Positions 19,101 through 30,545 of a stretch of DNA of 58,515 bases are shown piece after piece. A program made the translations under genes and the position numbers. Within the stretch, counting starts at the first letter, position 1. Every line of letters begins with the position of its first letter. This DNA comes from Enterovibrio nigricans DSM 22720. GTDB lineage: Bacteria > Pseudomonadota > Gammaproteobacteria > Enterobacterales > Vibrionaceae. The stretch covers positions 1 through 58,515 of the forward strand of contig NZ_FUXU01000024.1 in the NCBI RefSeq assembly GCF_900167155.1, given 5' to 3'. Below the pieces are notes generated by a model that was not told the DNA's origin, searched no databases, and saw nothing but the letters and a program-made list of their open reading frames with translations.

Positions 19101-20578
19101 CGTTCAACCTGACCGACAACGCTGCGAACCAGTTCCAAACCGCGATCAAACTGTTTCGCTGCCGCAGAAGAAAGATCCAGCTTGTGTTTCAGGCTCAGAA
19201 GCTCAGAAGTCTGACGGTCTTCATCTGCTTTCAGCGAAGTCAGTAGTTCTGCCGCGTTGTCTTGAGTTAGATCGTCATTTTCAGAAAGTGATTGCGCTTT
19301 TTCTAATGCCTTCACCGCTTGTTGATATTGCAACGCACGGGTTTGCTGCATATCCAGTGCTTGTTGATAATCTGCCAACTGGGTTTTCAGGCTATCAACT
19401 TCTTCTTCACTGAAATGCGCTTGCTCTTCAGCGATGGCGAGCTGCTCGGTTGCTTCTTCAACAACCATCATCTGCTCTTCAAGGCGAACAGCCAACTCTT
19501 CCAAATCTTCCTGGTAACGCTCAACTTTCTCTTGTTGGCGAACAGCGGTCTGCACCAGTTGCAGGTGATCAGACGCCGCTTGATGATCCAACTCTAAATG
19601 CGACTGACTTTCCGTCAATGCATCCAACTCGTCGGTCATGCGACCAAACGTGCCTTGGAAATCATCAAGCTGACGACGCGCACTCAGCAATTCACCTCGG
19701 CGTTTTATCGCCAGCTCAAGCTTGTTGCGACGCTCATTGGCGTGACGCATATAATCCGACGCAACATAGTTGGTCGATTCAGTGATCAAGTGTTTGAACA
19801 GATCTCGGTCACGTTGCGTCAGTTTGATCGCTTCCAGCGTCATGCGGTTTTCGCGAAGTGCCACTTCCATATCTTGGAAGGCTTTCTTCACGCCACCATT
19901 TTGCGGCAGCAGGTAATCGCGAAGCGACTTAGTAATCGCACTTGAAATACCGCCGTACAATGATGCTTCGATCAGGCGGTAGAACTTCGAGCGATCGGTC
20001 GAGTTACGCAGCTTCTTCGGCAGAGCACCGAATTCAAACATTTGCGCATGATAATCCGTCACCGAAGTGAACGCTTTGAAATGCGCAGTTTCGTACTGAC
20101 CTAGAGAATCTTTCACTTCATTCAATTGACGAACACGCACCTGATTTTCAGACACGTTTTCAATCAGAATATCCGTAACTTTTGCACCCGAAGGCAAACC
20201 TTGAATGATAAACGGCTTGATATCGACTTTCTTGTCGCGACCCGCTACTTGCTGAAGGCGCACACCAAATAAAATGCGTTGGTTACGTGAGTTGATAACA
20301 TCCAGAGCCGCATAACACGCACCCGGTTTCAACTTACCGTGCAGGCCTTTATCACGTGATGCGGTTGAACTCCCCGCTTCGGTGGTATTACGGAAATGCA
20401 GCAGGCTTTGGTCAGGGATCAGAGCGGTAATAAATGCCGCCATGGTGGTAGATTTACCCGCACCGTTACCGCCTGACAGCGTCGTCACTAAATTGTCGAT
20501 GTCAAATGTACGTGCGAAGAAGCCGTTCCAGTTAACCATCGTAAGCGATTGGTATTTACCGCGTTGGATCATGCTCAT
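16112..20578 (-). CDS. mukB: Chromosome condensin subunit MukB
   Basis: A 1488-residue SMC-like ATPase that organises the chromosome with MukE and MukF. The N-terminal head has Walker [10 protein letters not shown] (36-44). It is followed by long coiled coils, a central hinge (around residues 650-780, with [16 protein letters not shown]) and a second coiled coil. The C-terminal head has the signature [11 protein letters not shown] and Walker [12 protein letters not shown]. Length matches E. coli MukB (1486). The start codon overlaps the mukE stop in ATGA, so translation is coupled; an alternative ATG two codons later gives the MIQRGKY start that aligns exactly with E. coli. It is the last gene of cmoM-mukF-mukE-mukB. 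Unlike in E. coli, ldtD does not follow directly. Confidence 0.98.
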   Translation of the reverse strand: MSMIQRGKYQSLTMVNWNGFFARTFDIDNLVTTLSGGNGAGKSTTMAAFITALIPDQSLLHFRNTTEAGSSTASRDKGLHGKLKPGACYAALDVINSRNQRILFGVRLQQVAGRDKKVDIKPFIIQGLPSGAKVTDILIENVSENQVRVRQLNEVKDSLGQYETAHFKAFTSVTDYHAQMFEFGALPKKLRNSTDRSKFYRLIEASLYGGISSAITKSLRDYLLPQNGGVKKAFQDMEVALRENRMTLEAIKLTQRDRDLFKHLITESTNYVASDYMRHANERRNKLELAIKRRGELLSARRQLDDFQGTFGRMTDELDALTESQSHLELDHQAASDHLQLVQTAVRQQEKVERYQEDLEELAVRLEEQMMVVEEATEQLAIAEEQAHFSEEEVDSLKTQLADYQQALDMQQTRALQYQQAVKALEKAQSLSENDDLTQDNAAELLTSLKADEDRQTSELLSLKHKLDLSSAAAKQFDRGLELVRSVVGQVERGDAASKARDVIAKGREFSSLAANADQLAAQHRDLERQMRSFQQAKTLSEQYLRQFSTSVVTEEAVEIESARQQERLEFAEESVGEQSEKTRELQRNENEFVDKIAEFEKVAPAWIAAQESLEKLSEQSGEELYDNQAVLDTMQKVMAKERETLDTRDKLAVEKQALEAEIECLAQPGGSDDARLQSLADTLGGTLLSEIYDDITMHDAPYFSALYGPARHAIVVPDLKGIKEKLVDIEDCPEDLYVIEGEAEGFDDSVFDADEMEGAVCVHLNDRQLRYSRFPKVPLFGRAAREHRLEVLREKREELVENYAKASFDAQKLQRLSQSFNHFVSNHMSVAFNEDPEAALKDLREKRGSVQRQLTQLRENEQQIRSQLAGAKEAISLLNKLQHVVSALEDETLEARLEEVESRLSQADEARHFTREHGKALTELENLVSTLDADPEQFDALNDAYQQADLSLQSLKKTLFALSDLVERRHHFGYEDALALLDKSSELNEQLKAKLVDAERARTRSREHVKQVRDQVNQYNQLLASLKSSHQAKQETVAEFKRELVELGVRADVEAEQRARIRRDELNAQLSQSRSRKSELEKGLTSIELEMKSLVKTLKKAGKEYTDLRTFVVNAKAGWVGVLKIARTSNVEKQLNRREMAYMSADELRSLSDKSLGALRLAVADNETLRDALRASEDMARPERKVLFYVAVYQHLRERIRHDIIRTDDPVEAIEEMEVELGRLTEELTQREKRLAISSESVANIIRKTIQREQNRIRLLNQGLSNIGFGQVKGVRLNVSIRDTHAQLLAGLAENAEQHQDLFGNNRLTFSEAMAKLFQRLNPHIDMGQRSPQVLGEELLDYRNYLELGIEVNRGTDGWLRAESGALSTGEAIGTGQAILLMVVQSWEEESRRLRGKDVIPCRLLFLDEAARLDAKSISTLFELCHRLDMQLLIAAPENISPEQGTTYKLVRKIFNDKEHVHVVGLRGFGEVAKVTTPHQEALEIAD

Positions 20579-21294
20579 GCCTGAACCTCCTGATCATCTT
20601 CATCACGCGCTTCGTCTTGTTCTTCACGAAGCAAGCTTGATTGCGCGTGCTCTTGCGTGTGGATCACGGCTTCACCATCACGGATCAGACGCAATTGCGC
20701 TTCACGCATATCATCTCCCGCACGAACATCCGCACCAAAGCGGAAAGTCGATTCACTCACACGGAACTTTCCATTCTCACCGATTGGCACAATCATGCCC
20801 AAACGACGAAGACGACGCAGTGATGTTTTCACTTTGTCGTAAAGCTTTTCGCGATCAAGGTCAGAACCGCTAGCACGTAGCGTCACCAACTTCATGAGTT
20901 TCTTTTCATCCGCCAAAGACAGTAGTTCATCAAATAGCTCTTGAGTGGTGAAAATACCTTCCTGAGCAAGACGCTCTGGACTCAAGTAAAGGAAACACAA
21001 TACTTTGCCCACCAGCATGTCCAGCTCTGACAGCACGCTACGACCAATCAACGATGTTGAACGGGGACGCAAATAGAAAAAGCCTTCCGGTGCGCGCACC
21101 AACTCAGCGTGATAACGCTGATAGAAGTGCTGCAGCGGGGTTTCAAATTCAATCAGATACGCATGGTTATCCAAATCTTCACTGGCAATATGACGGCCAG
21201 CACGCAGCGTACTATCCAAAGCCGGGAAAAGCGGATTAGCAATCGCTTTTGCCAATTCCTCCGGCATAAATTCTTCAATATTTATCGATGACAT
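20575..21294 (-). CDS. mukE: Chromosome condensin subunit MukE
   Basis: A 239-residue winged-helix (KITE) subunit that bridges MukF and MukB. The start at ATG 21294 gives the N terminus [18 protein letters not shown], which matches E. coli MukE, and it lies 20 nt inside the end of mukF. A longer in-frame extension to 21399 exists but overlaps mukF coding sequence and lacks conservation. Family blocks are clear: [37 protein letters not shown], and [20 protein letters not shown]. The C-terminal tail is acidic, as usual. It ends in an ATGA overlap with mukB. Confidence 0.97.
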   Translation of the reverse strand: MSSINIEEFMPEELAKAIANPLFPALDSTLRAGRHIASEDLDNHAYLIEFETPLQHFYQRYHAELVRAPEGFFYLRPRSTSLIGRSVLSELDMLVGKVLCFLYLSPERLAQEGIFTTQELFDELLSLADEKKLMKLVTLRASGSDLDREKLYDKVKTSLRRLRRLGMIVPIGENGKFRVSESTFRFGADVRAGDDMREAQLRLIRDGEAVIHTQEHAQSSLLREEQDEARDEDDQEVQA

Positions 21295-22597
21295 TTGCCT
21301 GTACCTTGGCTCCATATTCGTTAATTGCCTGCCAATCTGGTTGTATTGCCTGCATATCAGATTGCGAATAACCAAGGCGAACCGCTTGGTTAATGACAAT
21401 GCGTGCCAGATCGAAGTGACGGGCGTGTGGATGTTGAGCCAAATAGTTTTTCAGTACGACGCCCAAATCGATGCCCTCGCCTGTTGCTCGATGGCGAGAT
21501 AGCATGTCACCAATTTGGTCGCTCAATTGATCGTTAACCAGTGTCAGTTCTTCAAACTCGACTTCCGCTGGCATTTCACCAGTCACTTCATCGTCACGAA
21601 GTACCAATGCTTCATCACGCAAATCGCGCAAACGCTCAGCATCAGCAAAAGTCAGGAACCATGGGTTATCGAAGTATTCTGTCACCGACACGCGAAGACG
21701 CTGGCTGAACGCGCGATTCTTGTCCATGTCGATGGCATTACGAATAAATTTATGAACGTGGCGGTCATAACCGATCCAAAGATCAATCGCTTGTTGTCCC
21801 CAGTTCACAATGCGGTCGAGCTTCATTTGCAGGTTGTAAATCATGGCATCAACGAATTCTAAATCGTCGCGTCCAAGTACTTGCTCTTGAATGTTCAAAA
21901 GCTGCGTCTGAAGTTGGTCACCGGCTGACTGCAACGTATCTTGCAGCTCACGCAGTGTGCTCGATGTTTCATTCAGCAGGTGTTCACAGTTCGCAATAGC
22001 GGCCTGCCAATCCTGATTCAACAGCGCAGCGATGTCTTCTTTCACTTTCTGCTGTTGCTCGTCCATCGTACGCTGGTTCAAATCGATACGATCGAAAATT
22101 TCGGCCGCTGAATATTTCAGAACGCCGTAAACGTTTTTGCGCCAAAAATCCGCATCACCATCTTCTGATGCTGCTGACAAGGCTTTATCGATTTCATCCG
22201 CAACCATAGACAGCTGAATAGACAACTTTAATGAGCTGTATTCACGGTGACGCGCGTAATAGTCACTGATTCCCAACGCTAAAGGCGTTAGACGATAGAT
22301 GCTGGCACCATCGGTCATTTCACTGGTGAAACGACTCATGAGGCGACTGCGCACTAATTCGTTGATTGCGTTGTTTGCTCGGAATGCGATGGTTTCGCTG
22401 GCTTGCCCGAACTGGTCACTGACAATGCGAAATGCATCGATCAGCTCTCCTTCTCCAAGCTCCTCCTCAAAACGTTCGCTACTCAATACAGCGACGGCGA
22501 GAAGAAATGCCAGCCGCTCCGGTGGCAAATTGAGAGAAAAGTCGTTTTGTTTCACCCAACCTACCAACTCAGGAACAGTCTGAGAGAATTCGCTCAT
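21275..22597 (-). CDS. mukF: Chromosome condensin subunit MukF (kleisin)
   Basis: A 440-residue kleisin that dimerises and joins two MukB heads. The N-terminal winged-helix domain begins [20 protein letters not shown]; a helical middle domain and a C-terminal winged helix that contacts the MukB head follow. Length equals that of E. coli MukF (440). AAGGAA precedes the ATG. The gene starts 16 nt after the end of cmoM on the same strand and overlaps mukE by 20 nt, consistent with one operon. Confidence 0.97.
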   Translation of the reverse strand: MSEFSQTVPELVGWVKQNDFSLNLPPERLAFLLAVAVLSSERFEEELGEGELIDAFRIVSDQFGQASETIAFRANNAINELVRSRLMSRFTSEMTDGASIYRLTPLALGISDYYARHREYSSLKLSIQLSMVADEIDKALSAASEDGDADFWRKNVYGVLKYSAAEIFDRIDLNQRTMDEQQQKVKEDIAALLNQDWQAAIANCEHLLNETSSTLRELQDTLQSAGDQLQTQLLNIQEQVLGRDDLEFVDAMIYNLQMKLDRIVNWGQQAIDLWIGYDRHVHKFIRNAIDMDKNRAFSQRLRVSVTEYFDNPWFLTFADAERLRDLRDEALVLRDDEVTGEMPAEVEFEELTLVNDQLSDQIGDMLSRHRATGEGIDLGVVLKNYLAQHPHARHFDLARIVINQAVRLGYSQSDMQAIQPDWQAINEYGAKVQANVIDKY

Positions 22598-22613
22598 CTG
22601 TTTTCCTTGTGGT

Positions 22614-23405
22614 TTATTTATCGTTATGTTCGAAAGGCTTTTGCGCGTATACGTGGATATAACGGCCTAACGAAATAAAAGGCTCCTGGCGACATAGCTT
22701 CTGCTCCATCGCCACAACCTGTTCAAAAGTGTACTCACCCGTTCTCGTGTCTTTCATATAGTCATGAAACGTGCGGACACCACTTTTCCCTAAAATGTTA
22801 AATCCAGCATCTTCAATCCACTGATAGACGTCTTCAGGCTGAAGACCTTTTTGTGGTTGAAGCTTAAAACGTTTTCTGTGTGGCATGCCTTCTTCGACGT
22901 GCGTCAAGTTGCCACAAATCAGATTCTTGAATAACAGACCATTTTGGTTATAGAACATCACTGACGCGATCCCACCCGGCTTGACTTGTGACAATACAAC
23001 ATCCAGTGCTTCACGCGGGTCAGCAAGCCATTCCATCACGGCATGGAACAAAACAAGGTCAGTCTGTTTTTCCATATGCTGTGCGATTTCCTGCACGGGA
23101 GCGTGGACGAAGCGATATTGCGCCAGAAGCCCTGCGGCATCGATATCTTTTTCTGCCAATGCCAGCATCTGTGAAGAAAGATCACACAAGGTGACGTTGT
23201 GGCCACGGCGTGCTATCTGTTGAGATAGCTGTGCTAAACCACCACCAGCATCCAAAATGTCTAGCGGACTAGCTTCACCCAATTGTTTCAATATTGATTC
23301 GAGATCTTGCCAAACAACGGCTTGGCGGATTTCTCCTTTGCTTGAACCGTAAATGTTTTTAACAAATTTGTGGGCAATGTCGTCGAAATTTCTATCCCCA
23401 GTCAC
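22614..23405 (-). CDS. cmoM: tRNA 5-carboxymethoxyuridine methyltransferase CmoM
   Basis: A SAM-dependent methyltransferase of 263 residues that converts cmo5U34 to its methyl ester (mcmo5U) in certain tRNAs; formerly SmtA. The SAM-binding motif I is [14 protein letters not shown], followed by [11 protein letters not shown] and [14 protein letters not shown]. The start is set at GTG 23405 because GAAGG lies just upstream and the protein then begins [11 protein letters not shown], aligned with E. coli CmoM (261 residues). An ATG at 23441 would add 12 residues but has no ribosome binding site. It is the first gene of the muk operon and is divergent from elyC. Confidence 0.94.
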   Translation of the reverse strand: MTGDRNFDDIAHKFVKNIYGSSKGEIRQAVVWQDLESILKQLGEASPLDILDAGGGLAQLSQQIARRGHNVTLCDLSSQMLALAEKDIDAAGLLAQYRFVHAPVQEIAQHMEKQTDLVLFHAVMEWLADPREALDVVLSQVKPGGIASVMFYNQNGLLFKNLICGNLTHVEEGMPHRKRFKLQPQKGLQPEDVYQWIEDAGFNILGKSGVRTFHDYMKDTRTGEYTFEQVVAMEQKLCRQEPFISLGRYIHVYAQKPFEHNDK

Positions 23406-23518
23406 GGTGCCTTCGTTATCATAATCTGCTGAGGGATACATTTTGGCATAAGCCCGCCGTTAATAAAGGCTTGATGCACGTATTGGCCCCTGTTTGACTA
23501 TATTTCGGGCGACATTTC

Positions 23519-24346
23519 ATGTTTGAACTAAAAAAACTTATATCAACTTTACTGATGCCCCTTCCTGCGCTACTGCTCATTGGATTTTTCGGCCTGTTCC
23601 TTATCTGGTTCACGCAGCGAAAAGGTGTCGGTTCCTTCTTTGTGTTTGTTTCGCTTCTGTTAATAACTTTGGTGTCTTTTCAGCCGTTCACGTCTTCGCT
23701 ATTGATGCCTCTTGAACGCAATCATACCCGCTTCCTGCCAACCGATGAGCCCGTTGATTACGTCATGGTGCTTGGTCATGGCCACGTAGTGGATGATGAA
23801 ATACCGCCAACGTCTGAGCTCTCCCGCACGGCATTGATGCGTTTGGTGGAAGGTATTCGGATTCACTTTATGTACCCTACCTCCAAACTGATCCTGTCTG
23901 GTTACGATGGCGGTTTTGAAGTCAGTCACGCACGCATGCTTGCACGCATCGCGATGGCAATGGGGGTAAATCAGAACAACATATTGCTGCTTGAAACGGC
24001 CAAGGACACATGGGAAGAAGCCTACCAAGCGGCTTCTGTGGTTGGTAATAGCAACCTGGTATTAGTGACGTCTGCAAGCCATATGGACCGCGCGTTGTAT
24101 GAGTTTGAATCGGCAGGTTTGGACCCAGTTCCTGCCCCAACCAACTTCATCGCCCAGAAAGAGATAAAACAGCCTTGGATCAAATATTCGCCTCGTGCGC
24201 AATATCTGGAGCAGTTTGAAAAATATTGGCATGAGCGTCTGGGGCAATTGTGGCAACGCATGCGTGATAAAGTTGCGCAGCAAGAAGCGCAGTTCCAAGG
24301 TGATCCTGTTACCTCTCCAGAGGGAGAAGCTATCAGTACCAACTGA
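23519..24346 (+). CDS. elyC: Envelope biogenesis factor ElyC (DUF218)
   Basis: A 275-residue inner-membrane protein that supports peptidoglycan assembly at low temperature in E. coli through control of lipid carrier use. Two transmembrane segments occupy residues 8-30 and 37-57. The periplasmic DUF218 domain follows, with DYVMVLGHGHVVDDE, LILSGYDGG and VLVTSASHMDRA. The gene is divergent from cmoM across about 110 nt, the same arrangement as in enterobacteria. It ends at a strong bidirectional terminator facing kdsB. Confidence 0.94.
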   Translation: MFELKKLISTLLMPLPALLLIGFFGLFLIWFTQRKGVGSFFVFVSLLLITLVSFQPFTSSLLMPLERNHTRFLPTDEPVDYVMVLGHGHVVDDEIPPTSELSRTALMRLVEGIRIHFMYPTSKLILSGYDGGFEVSHARMLARIAMAMGVNQNNILLLETAKDTWEEAYQAASVVGNSNLVLVTSASHMDRALYEFESAGLDPVPAPTNFIAQKEIKQPWIKYSPRAQYLEQFEKYWHERLGQLWQRMRDKVAQQEAQFQGDPVTSPEGEAISTN

Positions 24347-24383
24347 TAGCCAACGCTTCATCAACACAGCAAATGACAAACAA

Positions 24384-24416
24384 AAAACGGCCTGCTTAAT
24401 TTAAGCAGGCCGTTTT
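24384..24416. terminator. Bidirectional terminator between elyC and kdsB
   Basis: AAAACGGCCTGCTTAA and TTAAGCAGGCCGTTTT pair over 14 or more bases with a very small loop, and A and T tracts on both flanks. Confidence 0.92.
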
Positions 24417-24430
24417 CTTTCATCGGATGA

Positions 24431-25183
24431 TTACTGCTTTGCCACAATCCGGCGAACGACTTCCAAGTCTTCAGGTGTATCAACACCAGCTGGCGGCGCC
24501 TCAATCGCGACGTCTACGTGAATCTTTTCACCGTACCAAAGCACACGAAGTTGCTCTAAGCATTCGATATGCTCAATTGGGCTTGGTGCCCAATTGATGT
24601 AGGTATTAATAAAGCCTGCGCGGTAACCATAGATGCCAATATGACGTTTCAGGTTGTGATGAATTTCAGCGGGAGCCTTTGCAAAGTTGTCACGATCCCA
24701 AGGAATGGTAGCGCGACTGAAATACAACGCGTAACCGTCTTTATCGGTAACAACCTTTACGGCGTTTGGGTTAAACACTTCATCAGCATGGTCGATATTC
24801 ACGGCAAGCGTGGACATCGGAGCCTGAGATTTTGCTAAATTTTCGGCCACCTGATGAATAACGCTGGGTGGGATCAATGGCTCATCGCCTTGAACATTTA
24901 CGATGATCTCGTCCGCTGCAAGATTGTACTTTGCAACCACTTCAGCCAAACGTTCCGTGCCCGATTGATGATCTGGGCTTGTCAAACACACTTCACCACC
25001 AAAGGCTTTGACGGCATCAACGATACGCTGATCATCGGTCGCGATAATGACTTTTTCCGCGCCAGACTTAAGAGATTGTTCGTAAACCCATTGGATCATT
25101 GGCTTGCCACCAATATCAACCAAAGGTTTTGCAGGCAATCGACTCGACGCATAACGCGCCGGGATCACTACCGTGAATTTCAT
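24431..25183 (-). CDS. kdsB: CMP-Kdo synthetase KdsB
   Basis: A 250-residue cytidylyltransferase that activates 3-deoxy-D-manno-octulosonate with CTP for lipopolysaccharide core synthesis. The nucleotide-binding N terminus reads [19 protein letters not shown]. Further motifs are [30 protein letters not shown] and [12 protein letters not shown]. Length matches the family (about 248). Its ATG overlaps the ycaR stop by one base (TAATG), so it is translated together with ycaR and lpxK. Confidence 0.97.
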   Translation of the reverse strand: MKFTVVIPARYASSRLPAKPLVDIGGKPMIQWVYEQSLKSGAEKVIIATDDQRIVDAVKAFGGEVCLTSPDHQSGTERLAEVVAKYNLAADEIIVNVQGDEPLIPPSVIHQVAENLAKSQAPMSTLAVNIDHADEVFNPNAVKVVTDKDGYALYFSRATIPWDRDNFAKAPAEIHHNLKRHIGIYGYRAGFINTYINWAPSPIEHIECLEQLRVLWYGEKIHVDVAIEAPPAGVDTPEDLEVVRRIVAKQ

Positions 25184-25365
25184 TATTGATTAACCTCGTC
25201 AGATGACATCTCGCGCGCTTCCGTAGCCAGCATCACTGGAATGCCGTCATGAATCGGATAAGCTAAGCGGTCGAATTTACAGACTAGTTCGTTGTTTTCT
25301 TTGTTGTAGTTCAGTTTTCCCTTACACGCAGGGCAAGCAACGATTTCAAGCAGTCGGTGATCCAT
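25183..25365 (-). CDS. ycaR: Trm112-family small protein YcaR
   Basis: A 60-residue zinc-ribbon-like protein of the Trm112/UPF0434 family, the same length as E. coli YcaR. The single Cys pair CPACKG (10-15) and the segment [12 protein letters not shown] are diagnostic. ATG 25365 is preferred to ATG 25371 because AAGGA sits 5 nt before it but directly touches the other. The gene begins inside the end of lpxK (20-nt overlap) and ends in a one-base overlap with kdsB. The biochemical role is unknown in bacteria; eukaryotic relatives activate methyltransferases. Confidence 0.93.
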   Translation of the reverse strand: MDHRLLEIVACPACKGKLNYNKENNELVCKFDRLAYPIHDGIPVMLATEAREMSSDEVNQ

Positions 25366-26377
25366 ATCCATCCTTCACTTTCAAAATTGTATTCATTATT
25401 TGGGTAGCCGCCTCATTGCTAAAATGTGCATCTACAGGCAGATACCACCAATTCTCGATATTCGGGTTTTGTTGAACAAAGCCTCGGCATTTCACTGCAT
25501 CTTTTTCTGTCATCAACAAGTGATCGCCTTTCTTGGCTAGTCCTTCTAACTGCGGCAACTCAAAGGCTTTATGATCCGCAAACGGTTCACAGTGTACAGG
25601 GGTTACACCCATGCCACTCAATGTATTGAAGAAACGCTGAGGGTTGCCAATACCTGCCATTGCTACGGTGTTGCACAGTGATTCTGCGGCGACTTTCTGT
25701 CCGGTTTTGATATTCACTAGCTTACTGGGCCTCAGGCTCATAGCCAATTCACCGCGTTGGGCTTTGCCACCGTTACAGACAACAAAATCCACACTCTCTA
25801 ACCGATCTGTTTGTTCGCGTAGCGGTCCAAACGGCATGTAATGTTCGTTACCAAAGCGACGTTCGCCATCCACAATAACAAACTCAATATCACGATCGAG
25901 CTTATAGTGCTGCAAGCCATCATCAGTGATGACAATATCAACGCCTAAGGGAAGCAACGCTTTCACTGCATCGTTTCGGGTGGGTGAAATGGCCACCGGT
26001 GCACCTGTTCGTTGAAAAATCAGTACGGGTTCATCCCCGGCGGCTTCCGTGCTGGTCGTCTCATCCAACACAAAAGGGTAAGACGCTGCGTTACCACCAT
26101 AACCGCGAGAGACGACACCAGGGTTCATTCCCAATGCTTTAAGTTGCTCAACCAGCCAGATCACCACAGGTGTTTTACCGTTCCCGCCAACCGTTATGTT
26201 GCCAACAACGATGACAGGAACTGGTGCGCGATACGTGTCGCTTTTGCCATCAAGAAATGCCTGACGACGATGACGCGCGATGGCGCCAAACACCTTACTT
26301 AGCGGCCACAGCAGGGGTGCGCCAATCAAACCTAGCGGGTGACCATCAAACCAGATCTTTTCAATCAAACCCGCCAA
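25346..26377 (-). CDS. lpxK: Tetraacyldisaccharide 4'-kinase LpxK
   Basis: A 343-residue inner-membrane-associated kinase that phosphorylates the 4' position of the lipid A precursor to give lipid IVA. A hydrophobic N-terminal segment anchors it. The P-loop is [16 protein letters not shown] (about residues 55-70). The region [12 protein letters not shown] (about 154-165) carries the catalytic Asp-containing motif of the family, and [19 protein letters not shown] follows. The gene starts 3 nt after msbA and overlaps ycaR, forming msbA-lpxK-ycaR-kdsB, which puts lipid A phosphorylation, flipping and Kdo activation in one unit. Confidence 0.97.
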   Translation of the reverse strand: MAGLIEKIWFDGHPLGLIGAPLLWPLSKVFGAIARHRRQAFLDGKSDTYRAPVPVIVVGNITVGGNGKTPVVIWLVEQLKALGMNPGVVSRGYGGNAASYPFVLDETTSTEAAGDEPVLIFQRTGAPVAISPTRNDAVKALLPLGVDIVITDDGLQHYKLDRDIEFVIVDGERRFGNEHYMPFGPLREQTDRLESVDFVVCNGGKAQRGELAMSLRPSKLVNIKTGQKVAAESLCNTVAMAGIGNPQRFFNTLSGMGVTPVHCEPFADHKAFELPQLEGLAKKGDHLLMTEKDAVKCRGFVQQNPNIENWWYLPVDAHFSNEAATQIMNTILKVKDGYGSPTA

Positions 26378-26380
26378 TGC

Positions 26381-28138
26381 TTACTCTCCGAACTGTATAC
26401 GATAGAGTTGGGCGTAAGCACCGTCTTTCGCCATCAGGGTATCGTGATCGCCACGCTCGACAATTTCTCCCTCATCGACAACCAAAATTTGATCCGCTTT
26501 TTCGATGGTAGACAGCCTGTGTGCAATCACCAGCACCGTACGATCTTTCTGCAACTCATCTAGCGCAGCCTGAATAGCACGTTCTGATTCGGTATCCAGC
26601 GCAGACGTTGCTTCGTCGAGTATCAATACTGGCGCGTCGCGCAGCAATGCTCGCGCAATGGCAATGCGCTGACGTTGGCCACCGGACAGGCTGACACCAT
26701 TCTCACCAATGACAGTATCGAAACCTTTATCCATTTCACGGATAAAGTCTGACGCAAATGCCAACTCGGCAGCACGTTCAATTTGTTCACGGGTATAATC
26801 TTCTGTCGCTGCATAAGCAATGTTATTCGCAATGGTGTCATTGAATAGGTGAACGTTCTGAGAAACGATTGCGACATGCGTGCGTAAATTGCTTAGCGTG
26901 TAGTCTGCAATATTGGTGTCATCGATCGTGATAGCACCACTATCAATGTCATAGAAACGTGTAAGCAAGTTCGCAATCGTGCTCTTACCCGAGCCCGAAC
27001 GTCCCACCAACGCCAAGGTTTGGCCTGCTGACAAATCGAAACTCACCTTGTTCAGGGCTGGCGTGTCCTTCGTTGGATAAGTAAACACAACGTCATTAAC
27101 GTGGACATTGCCTTTCACTCGCTCGACCGATTTTTGTCCGTTGTCCTTCTCGGTTTCCATTTCCATCAGCTCAAACAAGCTGTTACACGCGGCCATACCG
27201 CGTTGAAATTGAGAGGTCACATTGGTCAGGGCTTTTAATGGACGCATCAAACCAAACATTGCACCAAAGACCACCGCGAAGGTACCTGCAGTCAGTTCAC
27301 TGCGGATGGCATCGGTATTGGCTAGCATCAACACCACGACCAGCGCGAATGACGCTATCAATTGAATCACAGGGTTCGCAATCGCCTGCGCCGAAACCAG
27401 CTTCATGGTTTGTTGACGCATACTGTTGCTGACGTTTTCGAAGCGCGCTTTTTCAACGTCCTGACCGCCAAAACTAAGGACGACTTTGTGGCCCTTTAAC
27501 ATTTGTTCAGCCGATGTGGTCACCGAGCCCATCGCTTCTTGCATGTTGGACGAGATCTTACGAAAGCGTTTTGAAACGATACGAATTGCGACCGCGACGA
27601 TCGGTGCAATGACCAGCAGGATAGCGGAAAGCTCCCAGCTGTAATAAAACATCAGCGCCATCAAACCAATGATCGATGCCCCTTCACGCACCAAGCTGAC
27701 CAATGCACCACTGGTCGCATTTGCAACTTGCTCTGAGTCATACGTAATGCGAGAAAGCAGTGCACCTGATGACTCTTTGTCGAAGAAGCTTACTGGCATC
27801 TGCATAAAGTGGTTGAACATACGGCGACGCATGACCATGACCACCTTGCCGGAAACCCAAGACAGACCGTAAGCAGACACAAAACTGGAAATACCACGCA
27901 CCGTCATTAGTGCCACAAGGTAGAGAGGCATCCATTTCAGAAAATCACTGTCGACACTGTCATAAGTGAAACCTTCATCGAGCAAAGGCTTAATCATGGA
28001 AAGCATGAGCGTATCGCTGGCAGCATTAATAACCAGCGCGATAATAGCAACCCCCAAACCCAACTTGTAATCCGTGATATACGGCCAAAGCTTTTTGAAG
28101 GTTTCCCACGTGGTACGATCTTGATAGTTTGATGACAT
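26381..28138 (-). CDS. msbA: Lipid A flippase MsbA (ABC transporter)
   Basis: A 585-residue half-transporter that flips core-lipid A across the inner membrane and works as a homodimer. Six transmembrane helices occupy residues 1-320. The ATPase domain has Walker [10 protein letters not shown], the Q-loop SQNVHLF, signature [17 protein letters not shown], Walker [13 protein letters not shown] and the switch His in IAHRLST. Length matches E. coli MsbA (582). It follows comEC by 35 nt on the same strand and leads directly into lpxK. Confidence 0.97.
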   Translation of the reverse strand: MSSNYQDRTTWETFKKLWPYITDYKLGLGVAIIALVINAASDTLMLSMIKPLLDEGFTYDSVDSDFLKWMPLYLVALMTVRGISSFVSAYGLSWVSGKVVMVMRRRMFNHFMQMPVSFFDKESSGALLSRITYDSEQVANATSGALVSLVREGASIIGLMALMFYYSWELSAILLVIAPIVAVAIRIVSKRFRKISSNMQEAMGSVTTSAEQMLKGHKVVLSFGGQDVEKARFENVSNSMRQQTMKLVSAQAIANPVIQLIASFALVVVLMLANTDAIRSELTAGTFAVVFGAMFGLMRPLKALTNVTSQFQRGMAACNSLFELMEMETEKDNGQKSVERVKGNVHVNDVVFTYPTKDTPALNKVSFDLSAGQTLALVGRSGSGKSTIANLLTRFYDIDSGAITIDDTNIADYTLSNLRTHVAIVSQNVHLFNDTIANNIAYAATEDYTREQIERAAELAFASDFIREMDKGFDTVIGENGVSLSGGQRQRIAIARALLRDAPVLILDEATSALDTESERAIQAALDELQKDRTVLVIAHRLSTIEKADQILVVDEGEIVERGDHDTLMAKDGAYAQLYRIQFGE

Positions 28139-28173
28139 TTTATTTGCTTATATTTCTGCAATTAGCGGGCATT

Positions 28174-30513
28174 CTACTCTTTTCTTGTAGGCGCTCCAAA
28201 CATCTTCCTGTACCAAAAAGGCTCCTCGTGCATTCTCTGACTACTTAATCGCCAACCCTTATCGGAGAAATAAACAGAAATCTGACCGTATTCGATGGTG
28301 TCGACCCATGAAATACCCAAGTTGCGGTAGCGTTCTACCACGCTAGGATGCGGCAAGTTCCAAGGTGTGTATCGCCCGGCAGAAGCGATAGCTACCTCAG
28401 GCTTTACAGCGTCTAAAAAGGCAACTGAAGATGACGATTTACTTCCATGATGAGGGACAAGCAATACGGTCGAAGCCAATGTCGCGTTGCGTTTTAACAT
28501 CAGCAACTCTTCCTTTAAAGGGACATCCCCCGTCAGTAACACAGAATGTGTTCCATCAGACACCCTTACTACACAGGAATCTTCATTTTCCGCTTGAGAA
28601 ACCAATTGCGTTGGGCTTAAAGCGGAAAACGACAACCCTTGCCAGTACCACTGTTCCCCCTCTCGACACGGAAAATATCCGTTTTTCCGCTCAGGGCTTC
28701 GTACCCAAACAGGTGAAAGTTGCTCGATAATCCACTCTTCTCCGCCCGCATGATCATTGTCGCTGTGACTAACAATGAAACCCGATAATGATAAGCCGCG
28801 TTTTTCTAAAATCGGGGCCAATACCCATTGTGCCATACTGCCATTTGTCCATGCACTGCCTGTGTCATAGACGATGGCCTGCCCCTGTTTTTCAATTAAC
28901 ACAGAAAGTCCATGCCCCACATCAAGCACATCAACACGCCACGTTTGGTTATCATTTTCTTGCCCAAAACAAAACACCAAGCCGGCGAACAAAGACAACT
29001 TCAAAACAAGGAGTGACCTTAACCGTGTCATCAGCATGATCAACGCCAAAGTCCAAATATATACGGGTACCAACACCGGCATTTCTGAAGGCGCATACCA
29101 ACCAGACTCAAATGATGCTAAAAATGCCATGACAGGCCAAAGCGAAGCATCGGCGATATACCAAAATACAGACGCAAGACCAAATAGGGAGAAAAACAGC
29201 GCAGCCAATATTGCCGGAACAGTCACAAAGCTCACCAAAGGTACAGCAACCAGATTCAACGCAAAGGCTGGAAAACTGATACCGCCAAACCATAGCCATG
29301 TGATAGGCAACATTCCCACCACTAAATATGCTTGCATGCGGACTAATTGTTTTACCGCATAAAAACGGCGTTTACTTTTTTCGCTGTCGAAAAGCTTGTT
29401 TTCTTTGATTGCAGTGTTACTTCGATGTACTGCGTTGATTTGATGCACAGCGCTATCGTCAGAAATCGCGCTTCCTTTTGCAAAGAAAACCGCGACGCAA
29501 AGAATGGTAACGGCACTGAAAGAAAGCCAAAAACTCACAGAAAATACAGACAGTGGGTCTATCACTAACACCACAGCTAAAACAATCAACAAGGCTTCAA
29601 ACACTTGGAAGCGAGCGCAAAGCAATCGAATCACTGACGCAACCAACAAAGCAAGCAGTGCGCGCTGAGATGTCAAAGAAAAACCCGCCATCCAAGCATA
29701 AAAGATAGCGAGCATCATTCCGACCAACAGCGGAAACCAAAGGTGTTGATCGTGTCGAAACACAAACGGCGCACACAATTTAGTGACAGTGCAACCAAAC
29801 AGAAAGGCTAAACCGATATGCAACCCTGAGATCGCAAGTAAGTGGCCGAGTCCTGTGTTCCTTAGTCCTTGCCAATCCTCACTTGAAAGCAACCCCCTCT
29901 CTCCGAAGGTCAACGCGACCAAAAAACGGGCCGACGGTAACCCCTCGGTTTGGCGAATAACATTATCGACAAGGTGTTGGCGAAAGGAATATGCTTCATT
30001 GACACGCTCTGCTGACTTCAAAGACCCTTTGGCATGTATATGTTTTGAAAGGAAATAGACTTCAGCGTCAAACCCAGCCTCGTTAACCCGACCATACGGC
30101 TCTCTTAACCTGACGGTTATTCGCCAACGTTCGCCTTGCTTTGGCTGCTCATCAAAACGCCAATAAATTCGTGTGCGAAAACGCTCAAAAGCGTTCAGTT
30201 TTTGTCCACCAACCGTATCCACATCAAAGATTACGTTTGTTTGCTGTTTTTGCGCTGTAAAAAGGCTGCCAACTTTTCCCTCTATGGTAGTATCGTGTGC
30301 CACTGTTAAAGCGGTGTTTGTTTTGAAAAGAAATAAACCCGCTGCACTGTATGCAATAAGGCCGCCCAAGGTGAGACCCATTGCTAATGCTGGAAGGCAT
30401 TTACGCAGCAAGAAAAGGATGACAACAACCGGAGCAATCACGCTCAGCGATGGTATTTCCGGCCACCATTTAAGCGATACAATAGCAACAACGATACCCA
30501 GCAGTATCTTCAT
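28174..30513 (-). CDS. comEC: DNA internalisation protein ComEC/Rec2
   Basis: A 779-residue polytopic membrane protein thought to form the inner-membrane channel for single-stranded DNA during natural transformation. An N-terminal hydrophobic region is followed by a DUF4131/OB-like domain. The Competence domain carries the motif LGHLLAISGLHIGLAF, and the C-terminal metallo-beta-lactamase domain has DVGHGLSVLIE, YDTGSAWTNG and SHSDNDHAGG. Length fits the family (750-780). It is full length with no disruption, so the strain should keep this part of the uptake machinery. It is divergent from the DUF2062 gene with only 32 nt between them, and upstream of msbA as in Vibrio and E. coli (ycaI). Confidence 0.95.
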   Translation of the reverse strand: MKILLGIVVAIVSLKWWPEIPSLSVIAPVVVILFLLRKCLPALAMGLTLGGLIAYSAAGLFLFKTNTALTVAHDTTIEGKVGSLFTAQKQQTNVIFDVDTVGGQKLNAFERFRTRIYWRFDEQPKQGERWRITVRLREPYGRVNEAGFDAEVYFLSKHIHAKGSLKSAERVNEAYSFRQHLVDNVIRQTEGLPSARFLVALTFGERGLLSSEDWQGLRNTGLGHLLAISGLHIGLAFLFGCTVTKLCAPFVFRHDQHLWFPLLVGMMLAIFYAWMAGFSLTSQRALLALLVASVIRLLCARFQVFEALLIVLAVVLVIDPLSVFSVSFWLSFSAVTILCVAVFFAKGSAISDDSAVHQINAVHRSNTAIKENKLFDSEKSKRRFYAVKQLVRMQAYLVVGMLPITWLWFGGISFPAFALNLVAVPLVSFVTVPAILAALFFSLFGLASVFWYIADASLWPVMAFLASFESGWYAPSEMPVLVPVYIWTLALIMLMTRLRSLLVLKLSLFAGLVFCFGQENDNQTWRVDVLDVGHGLSVLIEKQGQAIVYDTGSAWTNGSMAQWVLAPILEKRGLSLSGFIVSHSDNDHAGGEEWIIEQLSPVWVRSPERKNGYFPCREGEQWYWQGLSFSALSPTQLVSQAENEDSCVVRVSDGTHSVLLTGDVPLKEELLMLKRNATLASTVLLVPHHGSKSSSSVAFLDAVKPEVAIASAGRYTPWNLPHPSVVERYRNLGISWVDTIEYGQISVYFSDKGWRLSSQRMHEEPFWYRKMFGAPTRKE

Positions 30514-30545
30514 GCTGGTATTGAACCCGAAAGAAACGAAGACTT

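Noticed and set aside
21295-21399. 35-codon N-terminal extension of mukE
   Set aside because: Overlaps mukF and does not match MukE; the inner ATG aligns with the E. coli start.
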